A DNA stretch of 64,000 bases from Winogradskyella sp. PC-19 (GCF_002163855.1 NZ_CP019332.1:2211145-2275144), one strand, 5' to 3'. Counted from the stretch's first letter, positions 24,962-33,828 are shown. Numbers and translations: made by a program. The notes: generated by a model from the letters alone, not told the origin.

Positions 24962-26278
24962 TTAGTATCTGTAATGCTCTGGCTTATATGGACCTTCAAC
25001 AGTTACACCAATATATTCTGCTTGGTAGTCCGCTAATTCAGTTAACTCAACACCAATTTTTTCTAAGTGTAATTTAGCTACTTTTTCATCTAAATGCTTT
25101 GGTAACATATAAACATCATTTCCGTATGCTTCACTGTTGTTCCAAAGTTCGATTTGTGCTAAAGTTTGGTTAGTAAATGAGTTACTCATTACAAAACTTG
25201 GGTGACCAGTTGCACAACCTAAGTTTACTAAACGACCTTCGGCAAGTATAATGATATCTTTTCCGTTTACGTTGTATTTGTCCACTTGTGGTTTAATTGT
25301 GTCTTTAGTATCGCCAAAGTTTTCGTTTAACCAAGCCATTTGGATTTCGTTATCAAAGTGACCAATGTTACAAACAATAGTCTTGTCTTTCATAGCTTCG
25401 AAATGCTCGCCACGAACGATGTCTTTATTTCCTGTCGTAGTAATTACGATATCAGAATTGCCAACAACAGTTTCTAGTTTTTTAACTTCAAAACCGTCCA
25501 TTGCCGCTTGTAGCGCACAAATAGGGTCAATTTCAGTAACAGTAACTATAGAACCTGCACCTTTAAAAGAAGCAGCTGTACCTTTACCAACATCACCATA
25601 ACCACAAACAGTTACGCGCTTACCTGCTAACATAACGTCAGTTGCACGACGAATTGCATCTACTGCAGATTCCTTACAACCGTATTTGTTATCAAACTTA
25701 GATTTTGTTACAGAGTCATTAACGTTGATTGCAGGCATTGGTAATGTACCATTCTTTACACGTTCGTATAAACGGTGAACACCAGTTGTTGTTTCTTCAG
25801 AAAGTCCTTTAATATCTTTAGCTAGGTGAGGATATTTATCTAAAACCATGTTAGTTAAATCTCCACCATCATCCAAAATCATGTTTAAAGGTTGTCTGTC
25901 TTCGCCAAAGAATAATGTTTGCTCTATGCACCAGTCAAATTCTTCTTCAGTCATATCCTTCCAAGCATACACAGCAGTACCAGCAGCAGCAATAGCAGCA
26001 GCAGCTTGATCTTGTGTAGAGAAGATGTTACATGAACTCCATGTTACTTCTGCTCCAAGCGCTTGTAAAGTTTCGATTAAAACAGCAGTTTGTATAGTCA
26101 TGTGTAAACATCCAGCAATACGAGAACCTTTAAGCGGTTGCTCGTTTTTGTATTCTTCACGTAAGCTCATTAGACCTGGCATCTCTGCTTCAGCTAATTC
26201 GATTTCTTTTCTTCCCCAAGCCGCTAACGACATGTCTTTTACTTTGTTTGGAACGTAAGCAATAGTCTTTGTACTCAT
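24962..26278 (-). CDS. ahcY: S-adenosylhomocysteine hydrolase
   Basis: Cleaves S-adenosylhomocysteine to adenosine and homocysteine, NAD-dependent, completing the activated-methyl cycle. The 438-residue product has [17 protein letters not shown] near residue 56, DDGGDLTNM near 137, the Rossmann motif [17 protein letters not shown] near 224, GHFDNEIQM near 308 and the C-terminal KPEHYRY. Length is normal. A TATCTTTG box gives a leader of nearly 100 nt. It is divergent from the phosphopantetheinyl transferase gene. Confidence 0.97.
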   Translation of the reverse strand: MSTKTIAYVPNKVKDMSLAAWGRKEIELAEAEMPGLMSLREEYKNEQPLKGSRIAGCLHMTIQTAVLIETLQALGAEVTWSSCNIFSTQDQAAAAIAAAGTAVYAWKDMTEEEFDWCIEQTLFFGEDRQPLNMILDDGGDLTNMVLDKYPHLAKDIKGLSEETTTGVHRLYERVKNGTLPMPAINVNDSVTKSKFDNKYGCKESAVDAIRRATDVMLAGKRVTVCGYGDVGKGTAASFKGAGSIVTVTEIDPICALQAAMDGFEVKKLETVVGNSDIVITTTGNKDIVRGEHFEAMKDKTIVCNIGHFDNEIQMAWLNENFGDTKDTIKPQVDKYNVNGKDIIILAEGRLVNLGCATGHPSFVMSNSFTNQTLAQIELWNNSEAYGNDVYMLPKHLDEKVAKLHLEKIGVELTELADYQAEYIGVTVEGPYKPEHYRY

Positions 26279-26381
26279 TTCTTTTTTATTTCTGATGTTT
26301 ATATAAAATTACAGTCTTGTGAAAGGAATTTAAATTGGTTAAATTCGCTTTTTACAATAAGTAATTCTGCCTTAGGCGGTG

Positions 26382-26389
26382 CAAAGATA
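26382..26389 (-). promoter_or_regulatory. -7 box TATCTTTG of ahcY
   Basis: Perfect TATCTTTG on the minus strand, 104 nt before the ahcY ATG and only 24 nt from the divergent gene's ATG. No clear -33 TTG. Confidence 0.5.
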
Positions 26390-26412
26390 ATACATAACAT
26401 TAACATTCCTAA

Positions 26413-27042
26413 ATGCCGCTGTATAAATCCATTAGCGTTAACGCACAAACTACTGTTAAAATTTGGCAGATTGATGAGTCTTATGACGAATTGATGGCAC
26501 CTTTAGACTTAAAACCGAACAGTCTTGAGCGGCTTTTAGGCATGAAAAGTGAGTTGCATCAACGTGGGTTTTTAAGCGTTCGTCATTTACTTCGTGAATT
26601 TGGTTACACAGACCAAGATTTGTTTTACGACGATAACGGAAAACCGCACCTCAAAGATGGTAAGCACATTTCTATTACACACAGTTTTACGTTTTCTGGA
26701 GTCATTGTTAGTGATGCTGAAGTAGGTATAGATATCGAAAAACAACGTAGTAAAATAGCAATCATTGCTAAAAAATTTATTGATTATGAATTTAACTATT
26801 TAAAACCTGAAGCTGAAGATTATATACGAAAGTTGACTGTTATTTGGGGAATTAAGGAGTCACTTTATAAATTATTTGCAACACCAGGCATGTTGTTTAG
26901 AGAACATTTTTTGGTTATACCGTTTACGTTTGAAGATGCAGAAACTGTTTGTTGGATAGATTATAATGATAGTAAATACAGGTATAACTCTCATTATTTA
27001 GAGTTCGAAGGTTTTACTTGTGCTTATGTTATAGCAGAATGA
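26413..27042 (+). CDS. 4'-phosphopantetheinyl transferase superfamily protein
   Basis: Transfers phosphopantetheine from CoA to carrier proteins. The 209-residue, Sfp-like product shows HISITHSFTFSG near residue 89, the Mg-binding VGIDIEKQRSK near 107 and the WGIKESLYKLF signature near 149. A partner carrier protein is not in this window. Its TGA stop overlaps the ATG of the next gene (ATGA), so translation is coupled. First gene of a plus-strand run of seven closely spaced genes. Confidence 0.9.
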   Translation: MPLYKSISVNAQTTVKIWQIDESYDELMAPLDLKPNSLERLLGMKSELHQRGFLSVRHLLREFGYTDQDLFYDDNGKPHLKDGKHISITHSFTFSGVIVSDAEVGIDIEKQRSKIAIIAKKFIDYEFNYLKPEAEDYIRKLTVIWGIKESLYKLFATPGMLFREHFLVIPFTFEDAETVCWIDYNDSKYRYNSHYLEFEGFTCAYVIAE

Positions 27043-27764
27043 GTTCGATATATCAAAACATAAAATCTTCTACAAAAAGGCAAGAAAAGCTTTTGGCAGT
27101 TTTAATTGACCCTGATAAAGCAAATATTGAATCGATTGCTTCACTTTGCGAAAAAATAAAAAGGTCAATCGCGACCCATATTTTCGTTGGTGGTAGTGAA
27201 GTTGAAGAATTTGAAACAGAAAAACTTGTCGTAGAATTAAAAAAGTACACAAAGCTTCCTATAATATTATTTCCTGGAGATGTAACACAAATAACTGATA
27301 AAGCAGATGGTATTTTGTTTTTGTCTTTAATATCAGGACGAAATTCAGATTATTTAATTGGCAAGCATATTGAGGCAGTTTCTAAACTATCTAAAACAAC
27401 TTTAGAAGTTATACCAACAGGTTATGTGTTAGTTGAAAGTGGAAAGCAAACAGCTGTCGAACGTGTTAGTAAAACAAATCCGTTATCTCACAATAATATT
27501 GAAGCAATTATTGATACAGCTAAAGCCGGAGAATTATTAGGCATGAAATTAATTTATCTCGAAGCTGGCAGTGGCGCAAATTATCCTGTAGGTTTTAAAA
27601 CAATTTCAGAAGTAAAAAAAAGGCTAGATATTCCGCTAATTGTTGGTGGCGGTATCCGAACAAAAGATGCGATTGAGTTAGCTCACAAATCGGGAGCAGA
27701 TATGGTAGTTATAGGTACCGCTTTTGAGCAGAATGATGATTTTTTTGAAGAATTAAAAAATTAA
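27039..27764 (+). CDS. Geranylgeranylglyceryl phosphate synthase family protein (PcrB/GGGPS)
   Basis: Predicted prenyltransferase joining a polyprenyl diphosphate to sn-glycerol-1-phosphate, giving an archaeal-type ether lipid precursor. I take the ATG at 27039 (MSSIYQNIK), which overlaps the previous stop; a longer frame from 27018 would run inside the neighbour. 241 residues, TIM barrel, with LAVLIDPDK near residue 19, YLEAGSGANYPVG near 175 and the phosphate-binding VGGGIRTKD and VIGTAF segments. Bacteroidota group II enzymes exist in this family; chain-length specificity cannot be read here. Confidence 0.9.
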   Translation: MSSIYQNIKSSTKRQEKLLAVLIDPDKANIESIASLCEKIKRSIATHIFVGGSEVEEFETEKLVVELKKYTKLPIILFPGDVTQITDKADGILFLSLISGRNSDYLIGKHIEAVSKLSKTTLEVIPTGYVLVESGKQTAVERVSKTNPLSHNNIEAIIDTAKAGELLGMKLIYLEAGSGANYPVGFKTISEVKKRLDIPLIVGGGIRTKDAIELAHKSGADMVVIGTAFEQNDDFFEELKN

Positions 27765-27767
27765 GAA

Positions 27768-28028
27768 ATGAAAATATCGGTAGAGTTAACATACACACCT
27801 TTAAAAGATGATTACGAGCCACATATTATTGCGTTTATAAAAGCTATAAGAGGATCCGAGTTTACAGTTTTAGAAAATCCATTGAGCACTCAGGTTTATG
27901 GTGATTACAATAAAGTAATGCCTTTTCTTCAAACTGAAATTGAAAAAGCATTTTCCAATATAGATATTGCTGTATTGCAAATGAAAATAGTAAAAACAGA
28001 TCGAAGCGATTATGAACCACATTTTTGA
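27768..28028 (+). CDS. YkoF-like thiamine-binding family protein
   Basis: 86 residues of the thiamine-binding/MTH1187-like ferredoxin fold: beta-alpha-beta pattern with MKISVELTYTPL, a central helix ending in AIRGSEF, VYGDYNKVMPFLQTEIEKAF and a C-terminal strand. Related proteins bind thiamine or hydroxymethylpyrimidine. It sits between the GGGPS gene (3 nt) and a PnuC-type transporter, in a locus that also has a TPP riboswitch, which supports a vitamin role. Binding residues cannot be verified by eye. Confidence 0.7.
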   Translation: MKISVELTYTPLKDDYEPHIIAFIKAIRGSEFTVLENPLSTQVYGDYNKVMPFLQTEIEKAFSNIDIAVLQMKIVKTDRSDYEPHF

Positions 28029-28032
28029 TTTT

Positions 28033-28059
28033 CCTGTAAGGTTTTGAAAACCTTGTAGG
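28033..28059. repeat. Short palindrome between the thiamine-binding and transporter genes
   Basis: CCT/AGG ends and AAGGTTT (28038-28044) with AAACCTT (28048-28054) form a hairpin with a 3-nt loop. There is no T-tract, so it is not a good terminator. It may be a copy of a dispersed palindromic repeat. Confidence 0.5.
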
Positions 28060-28074
28060 TATATTATATAAATT

Positions 28075-28707
28075 ATGAATAATATATTTGATTTCTTCCT
28101 AAATGCATATCAAAACACACCAACGTTTCAAATTATTTTAGAAGCTATTGCTTTAGTATTTGGTATTGCAAGTGTTTGGTTTGCTAAACAAGAAAATATT
28201 TGGGTATATCCAACAGGTATTATTTGTACAGTAATCACAGTTTATTTACTATATATCAATCAGTATTTTGGTGACATGATGATGAACTTTTATTATTCCG
28301 TAATGAGTGTTTTTGGCTGGTGGAATTGGTCTCGAAAAAAAGGAAATAAAGTTTTAGTGCCCATTTCTAGTACAAATCAAAAAGAAAAATGGGTTGGCTT
28401 TGGTATGTTTTTACTGACAATGTTAGTAACATTTCTTGTTTATAAAGGTTTTGATTACGAGTTGAAGATTCCTAATTATATAGACATATTTACTTCAGGT
28501 ATATTTTTTACAGCGATGTGGTATATGGCTAATAAAAAATTAGAGAATTGGACACTATGGATTATTGGTGACCTAATTACTATTCCTCTATATGCTTACA
28601 GAGGTTTAGGTATGTTATCTTTACAATATCTTATTTTTACAATCTTAGCAATTTACGGCTACTTAGCATGGAAGAAAAACTTAAACAACAACCTGCAGAC
28701 TGTATAA
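28075..28707 (+). CDS. PnuC/PnuT family vitamin transporter
   Basis: 210-residue inner-membrane protein with about seven hydrophobic helices; the Trp-rich segment SVFGWWNWSRKKG near residue 75 and the WYMANKKLENWTLWIIGDLITIPLYAYRG region are diagnostic of the PnuC family. PnuC imports nicotinamide riboside; the PnuT branch imports thiamine. A TPP riboswitch and a TonB receptor downstream, and a thiamine-binding-like gene upstream, favour thiamine. The NadR-like gene overlapping its 3' end by 40 nt would fit either substrate. Confidence 0.85.
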   Translation: MNNIFDFFLNAYQNTPTFQIILEAIALVFGIASVWFAKQENIWVYPTGIICTVITVYLLYINQYFGDMMMNFYYSVMSVFGWWNWSRKKGNKVLVPISSTNQKEKWVGFGMFLLTMLVTFLVYKGFDYELKIPNYIDIFTSGIFFTAMWYMANKKLENWTLWIIGDLITIPLYAYRGLGMLSLQYLIFTILAIYGYLAWKKNLNNNLQTV

Positions 28708-29231
28708 AAGTCGTCCTATTTGGTCCTGAATCTACAGGTAAAACAACACTTTCTATTCAGTTAGCTAGATATTATAATTCGGTTTGGGTACCAGAATATG
28801 CACGTGAGTATTTACAAAACAAGTGGAATAATGAGCGTAAAACTTGCGAGCCAAAAGACTTATTGCCTATAGCTATTGGTCAAATGAAACTTGAAAATGA
28901 ATTGGCTCAAAAAACGGATTCTGTATTAATTTGCGATACAGATTTACTAGAAACAAAAGTATATAGTGAAGCTTATTATCATGGAGGTTGTGATCCCATT
29001 TTAGATAAGTATGCTCAAGAAAATAGGTATGACTTATATTTTTTAACTTATATTGACACACCTTGGGAAGCAGATGATTTGCGAGATAAGCCTGATGAAA
29101 GAGAACGTATGTTTAAAGAATTTGAAAAAGCTTTAATAAAAAATAAACGCCCATATGTCTTGCTTAAGGGCGAAAAAAAAGAGCGTTTAGAAAAAGCGGT
29201 TTCTCATATTAATGAACTATTGAAAAAATAA
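28668..29231 (+). CDS. NadR-like nucleoside/vitamin kinase (AAA ATPase)
   Basis: 187-residue P-loop kinase: GPESTGKTTLS (Walker A near residue 19), VPEYAREYLQ near 39, then a Walker-B-like CDTDLLETKVYSEAYY near 87 and the lid RDKPDERERMF near 132. This matches the ribosylnicotinamide kinase domain of NadR without its nucleotidyltransferase or DNA-binding domains. It would trap a substrate imported by the adjacent PnuC-family transporter by phosphorylation. It overlaps the transporter gene by 40 nt, implying tight coupling. Confidence 0.85.
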   Translation: MEEKLKQQPADCIKVVLFGPESTGKTTLSIQLARYYNSVWVPEYAREYLQNKWNNERKTCEPKDLLPIAIGQMKLENELAQKTDSVLICDTDLLETKVYSEAYYHGGCDPILDKYAQENRYDLYFLTYIDTPWEADDLRDKPDERERMFKEFEKALIKNKRPYVLLKGEKKERLEKAVSHINELLKK

Positions 29232-29233
29232 AA

Positions 29234-30787
29234 TTGAAATTTAGTAAAGAAGACATAAAACAAATTGAGGATTATGGTTTGACTGAAAAAATAGTCAATA
29301 ATCAAATTTCTCAATTCAAAAATGGAGTTAATTATTCTAATATCCATTCTGCGGCAACTATCGGAGATGGTATTTTGGAAACTTCATACTTGGAAGTAGA
29401 CGATTATGTGAAACTGTATGATACAGAAAGAGATTCAATTTCTATAGTAAAATTTGTACCAGCTTCTGGTGCTGCAACCCGAATGTTCAAGTTTCTGTTC
29501 GATTTTCTAAAGGAATATAATCCAATACTTCAATCTTTAAATGCATATATAAACAGAAATGCTCTTAGAGACTTACCGTTGTTTTTAATCGCGTTAGAAA
29601 AATTTCCTTTTTACAAGGCGGTTTTAAAACAATTAGAAAAAACTAATGTCGATTACGCAAATTTAAAACCAAATCAAAAAGCTCATGTTATTGTCAAAGC
29701 TATGCTTGAGGAAAATCAGTTAGATTTTGGGAGTTATCCTAAAGGCTTATTTCCATTTCATAAATACAACAACGATATTTCTACTGCCTTTGAAGAACAC
29801 CTTTTCGAAATGGCATTTTATGGTTCAAGAAAAAAACCTCTTAAGGTACATTTTACTATTTCAGAAAAACATAAAGACAAATTTACGGCAGAGTTTAAGC
29901 GCATTGAAGAGCGTGTTGAAAAAATCACAGGCTTTCAATATGACATTTCATTTTCTTATCAGCACCAATCTACAGATACTATAGCACTCGCAAAAGATAA
30001 CGAGCCTTTTAGAAATGAAGATGGAAGTTTATATTTTAGACCTTCTGGTCATGGCGCTTTACTAAAAAATTTAAATGCTATAGACGCAGATATTATTTTC
30101 ATAAATAACATTGACAATGTAGTTGTTAAACACTACAAAGCAGAGGTTGCCAAATATAAAAAACTGTTAGCAGGTATTCTTTTAAAAACTAAAACTTCAG
30201 TATTTGGCTACATAAAGAGTCTTAAAAGCGATGTGCTATCAGAAGACGACCTTAATGAAATTGGAGATTTTTTATCTAATAAACTGAATTTTTCAATTTC
30301 CGAAGAGTTCGAAAAATATTCTCATAAGTATAAAATCGAATATCTTATTGAGGCTTTAAACAGACCGATACGTGTTTGTGGAATGGTTAAAAACGAAGGT
30401 GAACCTGGTGGTGGACCATTTTGGGTAAAAGATGAGTCTGGTCGTTTATCACTTCAAATTGTAGAGTCAGCACAAGTAAATAAAAAGGATAAAGAGCAAA
30501 AGCAAATATTGGCAAATGCAACATATTTCAATCCTGTAGATATTGTATGTTCAATTAAAGATTTTGAAGGTAATGTGTTTGATTTACAGGAATTTGTAAA
30601 TCATAAAGCCGCTTTTATAACGATGAAAACTAAAGTAGGAAAGGATGTAAAAGCACTTGAGCTTCCTGGTTTGTGGAATGGTAGTATGGCATATTGGAAC
30701 AGTATTTTTGTCGAAGTACCTGTATTGACTTTCAATCCTGTGAAGACAGTAAATGACTTATTAAAACCGTCTCATCAACTCAGTTAA
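29234..30787 (+). CDS. DUF4301 family protein
   Basis: 517 residues; the N-terminus (MKFSKEDIKQIEDYGL), FVPASGAATRMFKFLF near residue 75 and PGGGPFWVKDESGRLSLQIVESAQV near 390 are typical of the DUF4301 family of Bacteroidota. The SGAATRMFK segment resembles a sugar-nucleotidyltransferase-like phosphate loop, which would suggest a nucleotidyltransferase fold, but function is unknown. It appears to start with TTG (29234), 2 nt after the kinase stop; no ATG is available near the family's N-terminus. The next gene follows after 1 nt. Confidence 0.82.
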   Translation: MKFSKEDIKQIEDYGLTEKIVNNQISQFKNGVNYSNIHSAATIGDGILETSYLEVDDYVKLYDTERDSISIVKFVPASGAATRMFKFLFDFLKEYNPILQSLNAYINRNALRDLPLFLIALEKFPFYKAVLKQLEKTNVDYANLKPNQKAHVIVKAMLEENQLDFGSYPKGLFPFHKYNNDISTAFEEHLFEMAFYGSRKKPLKVHFTISEKHKDKFTAEFKRIEERVEKITGFQYDISFSYQHQSTDTIALAKDNEPFRNEDGSLYFRPSGHGALLKNLNAIDADIIFINNIDNVVVKHYKAEVAKYKKLLAGILLKTKTSVFGYIKSLKSDVLSEDDLNEIGDFLSNKLNFSISEEFEKYSHKYKIEYLIEALNRPIRVCGMVKNEGEPGGGPFWVKDESGRLSLQIVESAQVNKKDKEQKQILANATYFNPVDIVCSIKDFEGNVFDLQEFVNHKAAFITMKTKVGKDVKALELPGLWNGSMAYWNSIFVEVPVLTFNPVKTVNDLLKPSHQLS

Positions 30788-30788
30788 G

Positions 30789-31193
30789 ATGGACTTCTTA
30801 CGATTAATAAATCAGGTTGATTATAAAGCCGTTCGTAGTTCAGGAAGTGGCGGCCAGCATGTAAATAAAGTAGCTACAAAAATCGAATTATACTTCGATT
30901 TTGAAGCTTCACAATTTTTCAATGAAGAAGAAAAGAATAGATTAAGAGAATTTCTTCAAAACAGATTAACAAAATCTGGAATTTTAATTTTAAGTTGTGG
31001 AGAAACCAGAAGTCAACTCAAAAATAAAAATAGAGTAACAAAGCGCTTTTATGAGTTGCTAGAAGAAGGTTTAAAAGAAGAAAAAGAACGTAAGCCAACT
31101 AAAATCCCGAAAGCAGTAAAGCGTAAGCGCTTAGCAAATAAAAAAAGGAATTCAGAAAAAAAGGCCAATAGGAAGCCACCAAAAATAGATTAG
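30789..31193 (+). CDS. arfB: ArfB-like peptidyl-tRNA hydrolase (release factor domain)
   Basis: Rescues stalled ribosomes by hydrolysing peptidyl-tRNA. 134 residues with the catalytic GGQ in RSSGSGGQHVNKVATK (near residue 21) and a C-terminal Lys/Arg-rich tail (residues about 95-134) that in ArfB enters the empty mRNA channel. It lacks the stop-codon recognition domains of RF1/RF2, as expected. Last gene of the plus-strand run before the TPP riboswitch. Confidence 0.9.
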   Translation: MDFLRLINQVDYKAVRSSGSGGQHVNKVATKIELYFDFEASQFFNEEEKNRLREFLQNRLTKSGILILSCGETRSQLKNKNRVTKRFYELLEEGLKEEKERKPTKIPKAVKRKRLANKKRNSEKKANRKPPKID

Positions 31194-31249
31194 TTTCATT
31201 TCCCAAAAAATAAATAGTAAATCGTTATTCAATAAATTGAAAATCCTTA

Positions 31250-31257
31250 TATCTTTG
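31250..31257 (+). promoter_or_regulatory. -7 box TATCTTTG of the riboswitch transcript
   Basis: Perfect TAnnTTTG just upstream of the TPP aptamer, predicting a transcript start at about 31262, the first base of helix P1. No TTG at 17-23 nt. Confidence 0.65.
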
Positions 31258-31260
31258 CAG

Positions 31261-31343
31261 CGTTCTCAAAAAAGGGGTGCTGTAAAAAGCTGAGATCATA
31301 CCCATTGAACCTAGAACAGATAATGCTGTTTAGGAACCGAGCG
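31261..31343 (+). ncRNA. TPP riboswitch (THI element)
   Basis: The conserved thiamine-pyrophosphate aptamer is clearly readable: AGGGGTGC near 31273-31280, GCTGAGAT at 31289-31296, ACCCATTGAACCT at 31300-31312 and ACAGATAATGCTG at 31317-31329, closed by P1 (CGTTC 31261-31265 with GAGCG 31339-31343). It controls the TonB-dependent receptor 211 nt downstream, which marks that receptor as part of thiamine uptake. In most bacteria TPP binding lowers expression. Confidence 0.95.
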
Positions 31344-31554
31344 TAAAAAAAATGTCTATAAGATATTTTTAGCGAGTGCGATTAGGTCATCAATGTTGGT
31401 TTTTACTTCTGGATTTATTGATGATTATTTATACTAAATTCAGGTGCTTGTAAAAATCCAATTTTTGATTTGTTGTTCGAGCTATGCTCATTAAACCAAT
31501 TATTTAAACAAGAATAATTGCCTCTTTTTATTCGATTATTTAGTCATAATCGAC
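31344..31554 (+). promoter_or_regulatory. Expression platform / long leader between TPP aptamer and receptor
   Basis: 211 nt without a gene. It contains a 10-bp stem (31385-31394 with 31417-31426, two G-U pairs) and a 14-codon open frame from the ATG at 31393 (MLVFTSGFIDDYLY). No T-tract follows the stem, so it is not a plain terminator. How the aptamer signal is passed on cannot be settled by eye. Confidence 0.45.
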
Positions 31555-33828
31555 ATGAAATCTAGAATTCACAAAAATCAATCAGTTAGTGATATAATAC
31601 CATTAACTAGATTCAGTACCTTCTTTCAAAATAAAAAAGTAGGTGCTAAAAAATTATTTACTTTTATTTGTTTAGGGATGATTTCCCTAGCTTCTTTTTC
31701 ACAGGAAAAAAAGCAAGATTCCACTAAAACCGAAAAATTAGATGCCGTTTTAGTAAAAGCTGTGCGTGTTGACGCAAAATCACCAATTACGCACACTAAT
31801 GTTACCAAAGAAGAAATTGCAAAACGTAATTTAGGACAGGATATACCTATTTTATTAAATTTCTTGCCATCTGTAGTAACTACCTCAGATGCTGGTGCTG
31901 GTATAGGCTATACAGGTATTCGTGTTCGTGGTGTTAGCTCACAATCGACTAACGTTACAATTAATGGTATTCCATATAATGATGCCGAATCTTTAGGTAC
32001 ATTCTGGGTGAACTTGGGAGATTTTTCGTCTTCAGTCGAAAGTTTACAATTGCAGCGTGGTGTTGGTACTTCAACAAACGGTTCAGGTGCTTTTGGTGCC
32101 AGTATCAATGTATTGACAGATGCAGTTTCTAAAGAAGCAAATGGTCAAATAGCAAACTCGTTTGGAAGTTTTGGAACCCGAAAACACACTGTTAAGTATA
32201 GCACAGGATTATTAAATGACCATTTCGAAATTGCTGGACGTCTATCTAATATTTCTTCAGATGGATATATCGACCGTGCATCAACTGATTTGAAATCTTA
32301 TTTTCTTCAAGGGTCTTATGTAGATGATAATACGTTAATAAAAGCCGTTTTATTTGGTGGAAGTGAGGTGACTTACCAATCTTGGTTTGGTATTGATAGA
32401 GCAACATTAGAGTCTGATAGAACGTTTAACCCTGCTGGTATTTATACGGATGATGATGGTAATACTCAGTTTTATGACAGAGAAGTTGATGATTATATGC
32501 AAGACCATTATCAGTTGCACTGGAATCAGCGTTACAACAGTCAATGGTCAACTAATCTAGGTCTAAATTACACATATGGACGTGGCTTTTTTGAGCAATT
32601 TAGAGAAGATGATGATTTTGCAACTTATGGATTTCAACCATTAACCGTAAATGGGCAAACAGTAAATACTACAGATTTGGTTCGTCGTCGCTGGTTAGAT
32701 AACGATTTTTATGTTATTAACGCAAGTGCGAATTACAAGAACAATAATCTAGATATGATTTTCGGTGGGTCTTTTAGTCATTATAATGGTGACCATTTTG
32801 GCGAAGTTATTTGGGCTGAGTTTGCAAGCCAAAGCGATATTAGAGATAGATATTATGATGGCAATGCTGAAAAAAACGACTTGTCTGGATTTGCAAAAGC
32901 AAACTTTAGACTCAACGATAAAATAAAGCTATACGGAGATTTACAAGTTCGTAACGTGACTTACAAAACATCAGGCATCAACTCAAATTTGACTTTATTT
33001 AATGTAGATGAAAGCTTTACTTTTTTTAATCCAAAAGTGGGTTTAACCTATGAATACAATGATAATAACGATTTGTATTTTTCTTTTGCAAGAGCAAACC
33101 GAGAGCCTAATAGAGATGATTTTGAAAGCAACGCAAATATTAAACCAGAACAACTTAACGATTTCGAATTAGGATGGAGACATAAAAAAGGAAACTTTAG
33201 CTTTAATGCTAATGGTTATTTAATGCTTTATAATGAGCAGTTAGTACTATCTGGTCAGATTAATGATGTCGGTGCACCAATTAGAACAAATAGTGGTGAG
33301 AGTTACCGTTTAGGGTTAGAGTTAGAAGCTATTATTCCGGTAACTCCGAAATTAACCTTACAACCTAACGCAACATTAAGTAGTAATAAAAATGTAGAAA
33401 CCATTACATCACTTAATGGTAATCTAGTTAATCTTGGAAAAACAGATATAGCTTTTTCGCCAGAATTAATTGCGGCTAATGCTATTGTTTATGAACCAAT
33501 AAAAAATCTACAAGTATCTTTATTGAGTAAATATGTTGGAGACCAGTTTATGGGAAATACAGAAAACTCAGAATCTAAATTAGATAGCTTTTTCGTTAAC
33601 GATTTAAACATCATTTATACTTTAGAAACAAAATCAATTTTTGATTCAGTAGTATTTACTGGTTTAGTAAATAATATTTTTAACGAAAAGTATGTGTCTA
33701 ACGGCTACTTTGGGTCTTTTGATTTTGATGATGCTAGTAGTCCAACAGGCATATCTACAGGATTTTTCTCAGGTTTTTATCCTCAAGCTACAACTAACTT
33801 CTTATTAGGCGTAACACTTAATTTCTAG
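31555..33828 (+). CDS. TonB-dependent outer-membrane receptor for thiamine-type substrate
   Basis: 757 residues. The signal sequence is unusually long: about 33 polar residues precede the hydrophobic core (KLFTFICLGMISLASFSQ), and no internal start would shorten it. A plug domain (residues about 60-190, with GYTGIRVRGVSSQSTNVTINGIPYND) precedes a 22-strand barrel ending in the terminal FLLGVTLNF. The TPP riboswitch upstream points to thiamine or a derivative as cargo, as for the Omr1 receptors known in Bacteroidota. The last 4 nt overlap a convergent lipoprotein gene. Confidence 0.92.
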   Translation: MKSRIHKNQSVSDIIPLTRFSTFFQNKKVGAKKLFTFICLGMISLASFSQEKKQDSTKTEKLDAVLVKAVRVDAKSPITHTNVTKEEIAKRNLGQDIPILLNFLPSVVTTSDAGAGIGYTGIRVRGVSSQSTNVTINGIPYNDAESLGTFWVNLGDFSSSVESLQLQRGVGTSTNGSGAFGASINVLTDAVSKEANGQIANSFGSFGTRKHTVKYSTGLLNDHFEIAGRLSNISSDGYIDRASTDLKSYFLQGSYVDDNTLIKAVLFGGSEVTYQSWFGIDRATLESDRTFNPAGIYTDDDGNTQFYDREVDDYMQDHYQLHWNQRYNSQWSTNLGLNYTYGRGFFEQFREDDDFATYGFQPLTVNGQTVNTTDLVRRRWLDNDFYVINASANYKNNNLDMIFGGSFSHYNGDHFGEVIWAEFASQSDIRDRYYDGNAEKNDLSGFAKANFRLNDKIKLYGDLQVRNVTYKTSGINSNLTLFNVDESFTFFNPKVGLTYEYNDNNDLYFSFARANREPNRDDFESNANIKPEQLNDFELGWRHKKGNFSFNANGYLMLYNEQLVLSGQINDVGAPIRTNSGESYRLGLELEAIIPVTPKLTLQPNATLSSNKNVETITSLNGNLVNLGKTDIAFSPELIAANAIVYEPIKNLQVSLLSKYVGDQFMGNTENSESKLDSFFVNDLNIIYTLETKSIFDSVVFTGLVNNIFNEKYVSNGYFGSFDFDDASSPTGISTGFFSGFYPQATTNFLLGVTLNF

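Noticed and set aside
25978-26006. Run of CAG-like triplets
   Set aside because: These encode an alanine stretch within ahcY on the minus strand, in a region that is alanine-rich in the family; a multiple of three, so no frame effect.
26279-26412. S-adenosylhomocysteine or SAM riboswitch in front of ahcY
   Set aside because: The leader is nearly 100 nt but I see no conserved aptamer core, only a weak 5-bp hairpin.
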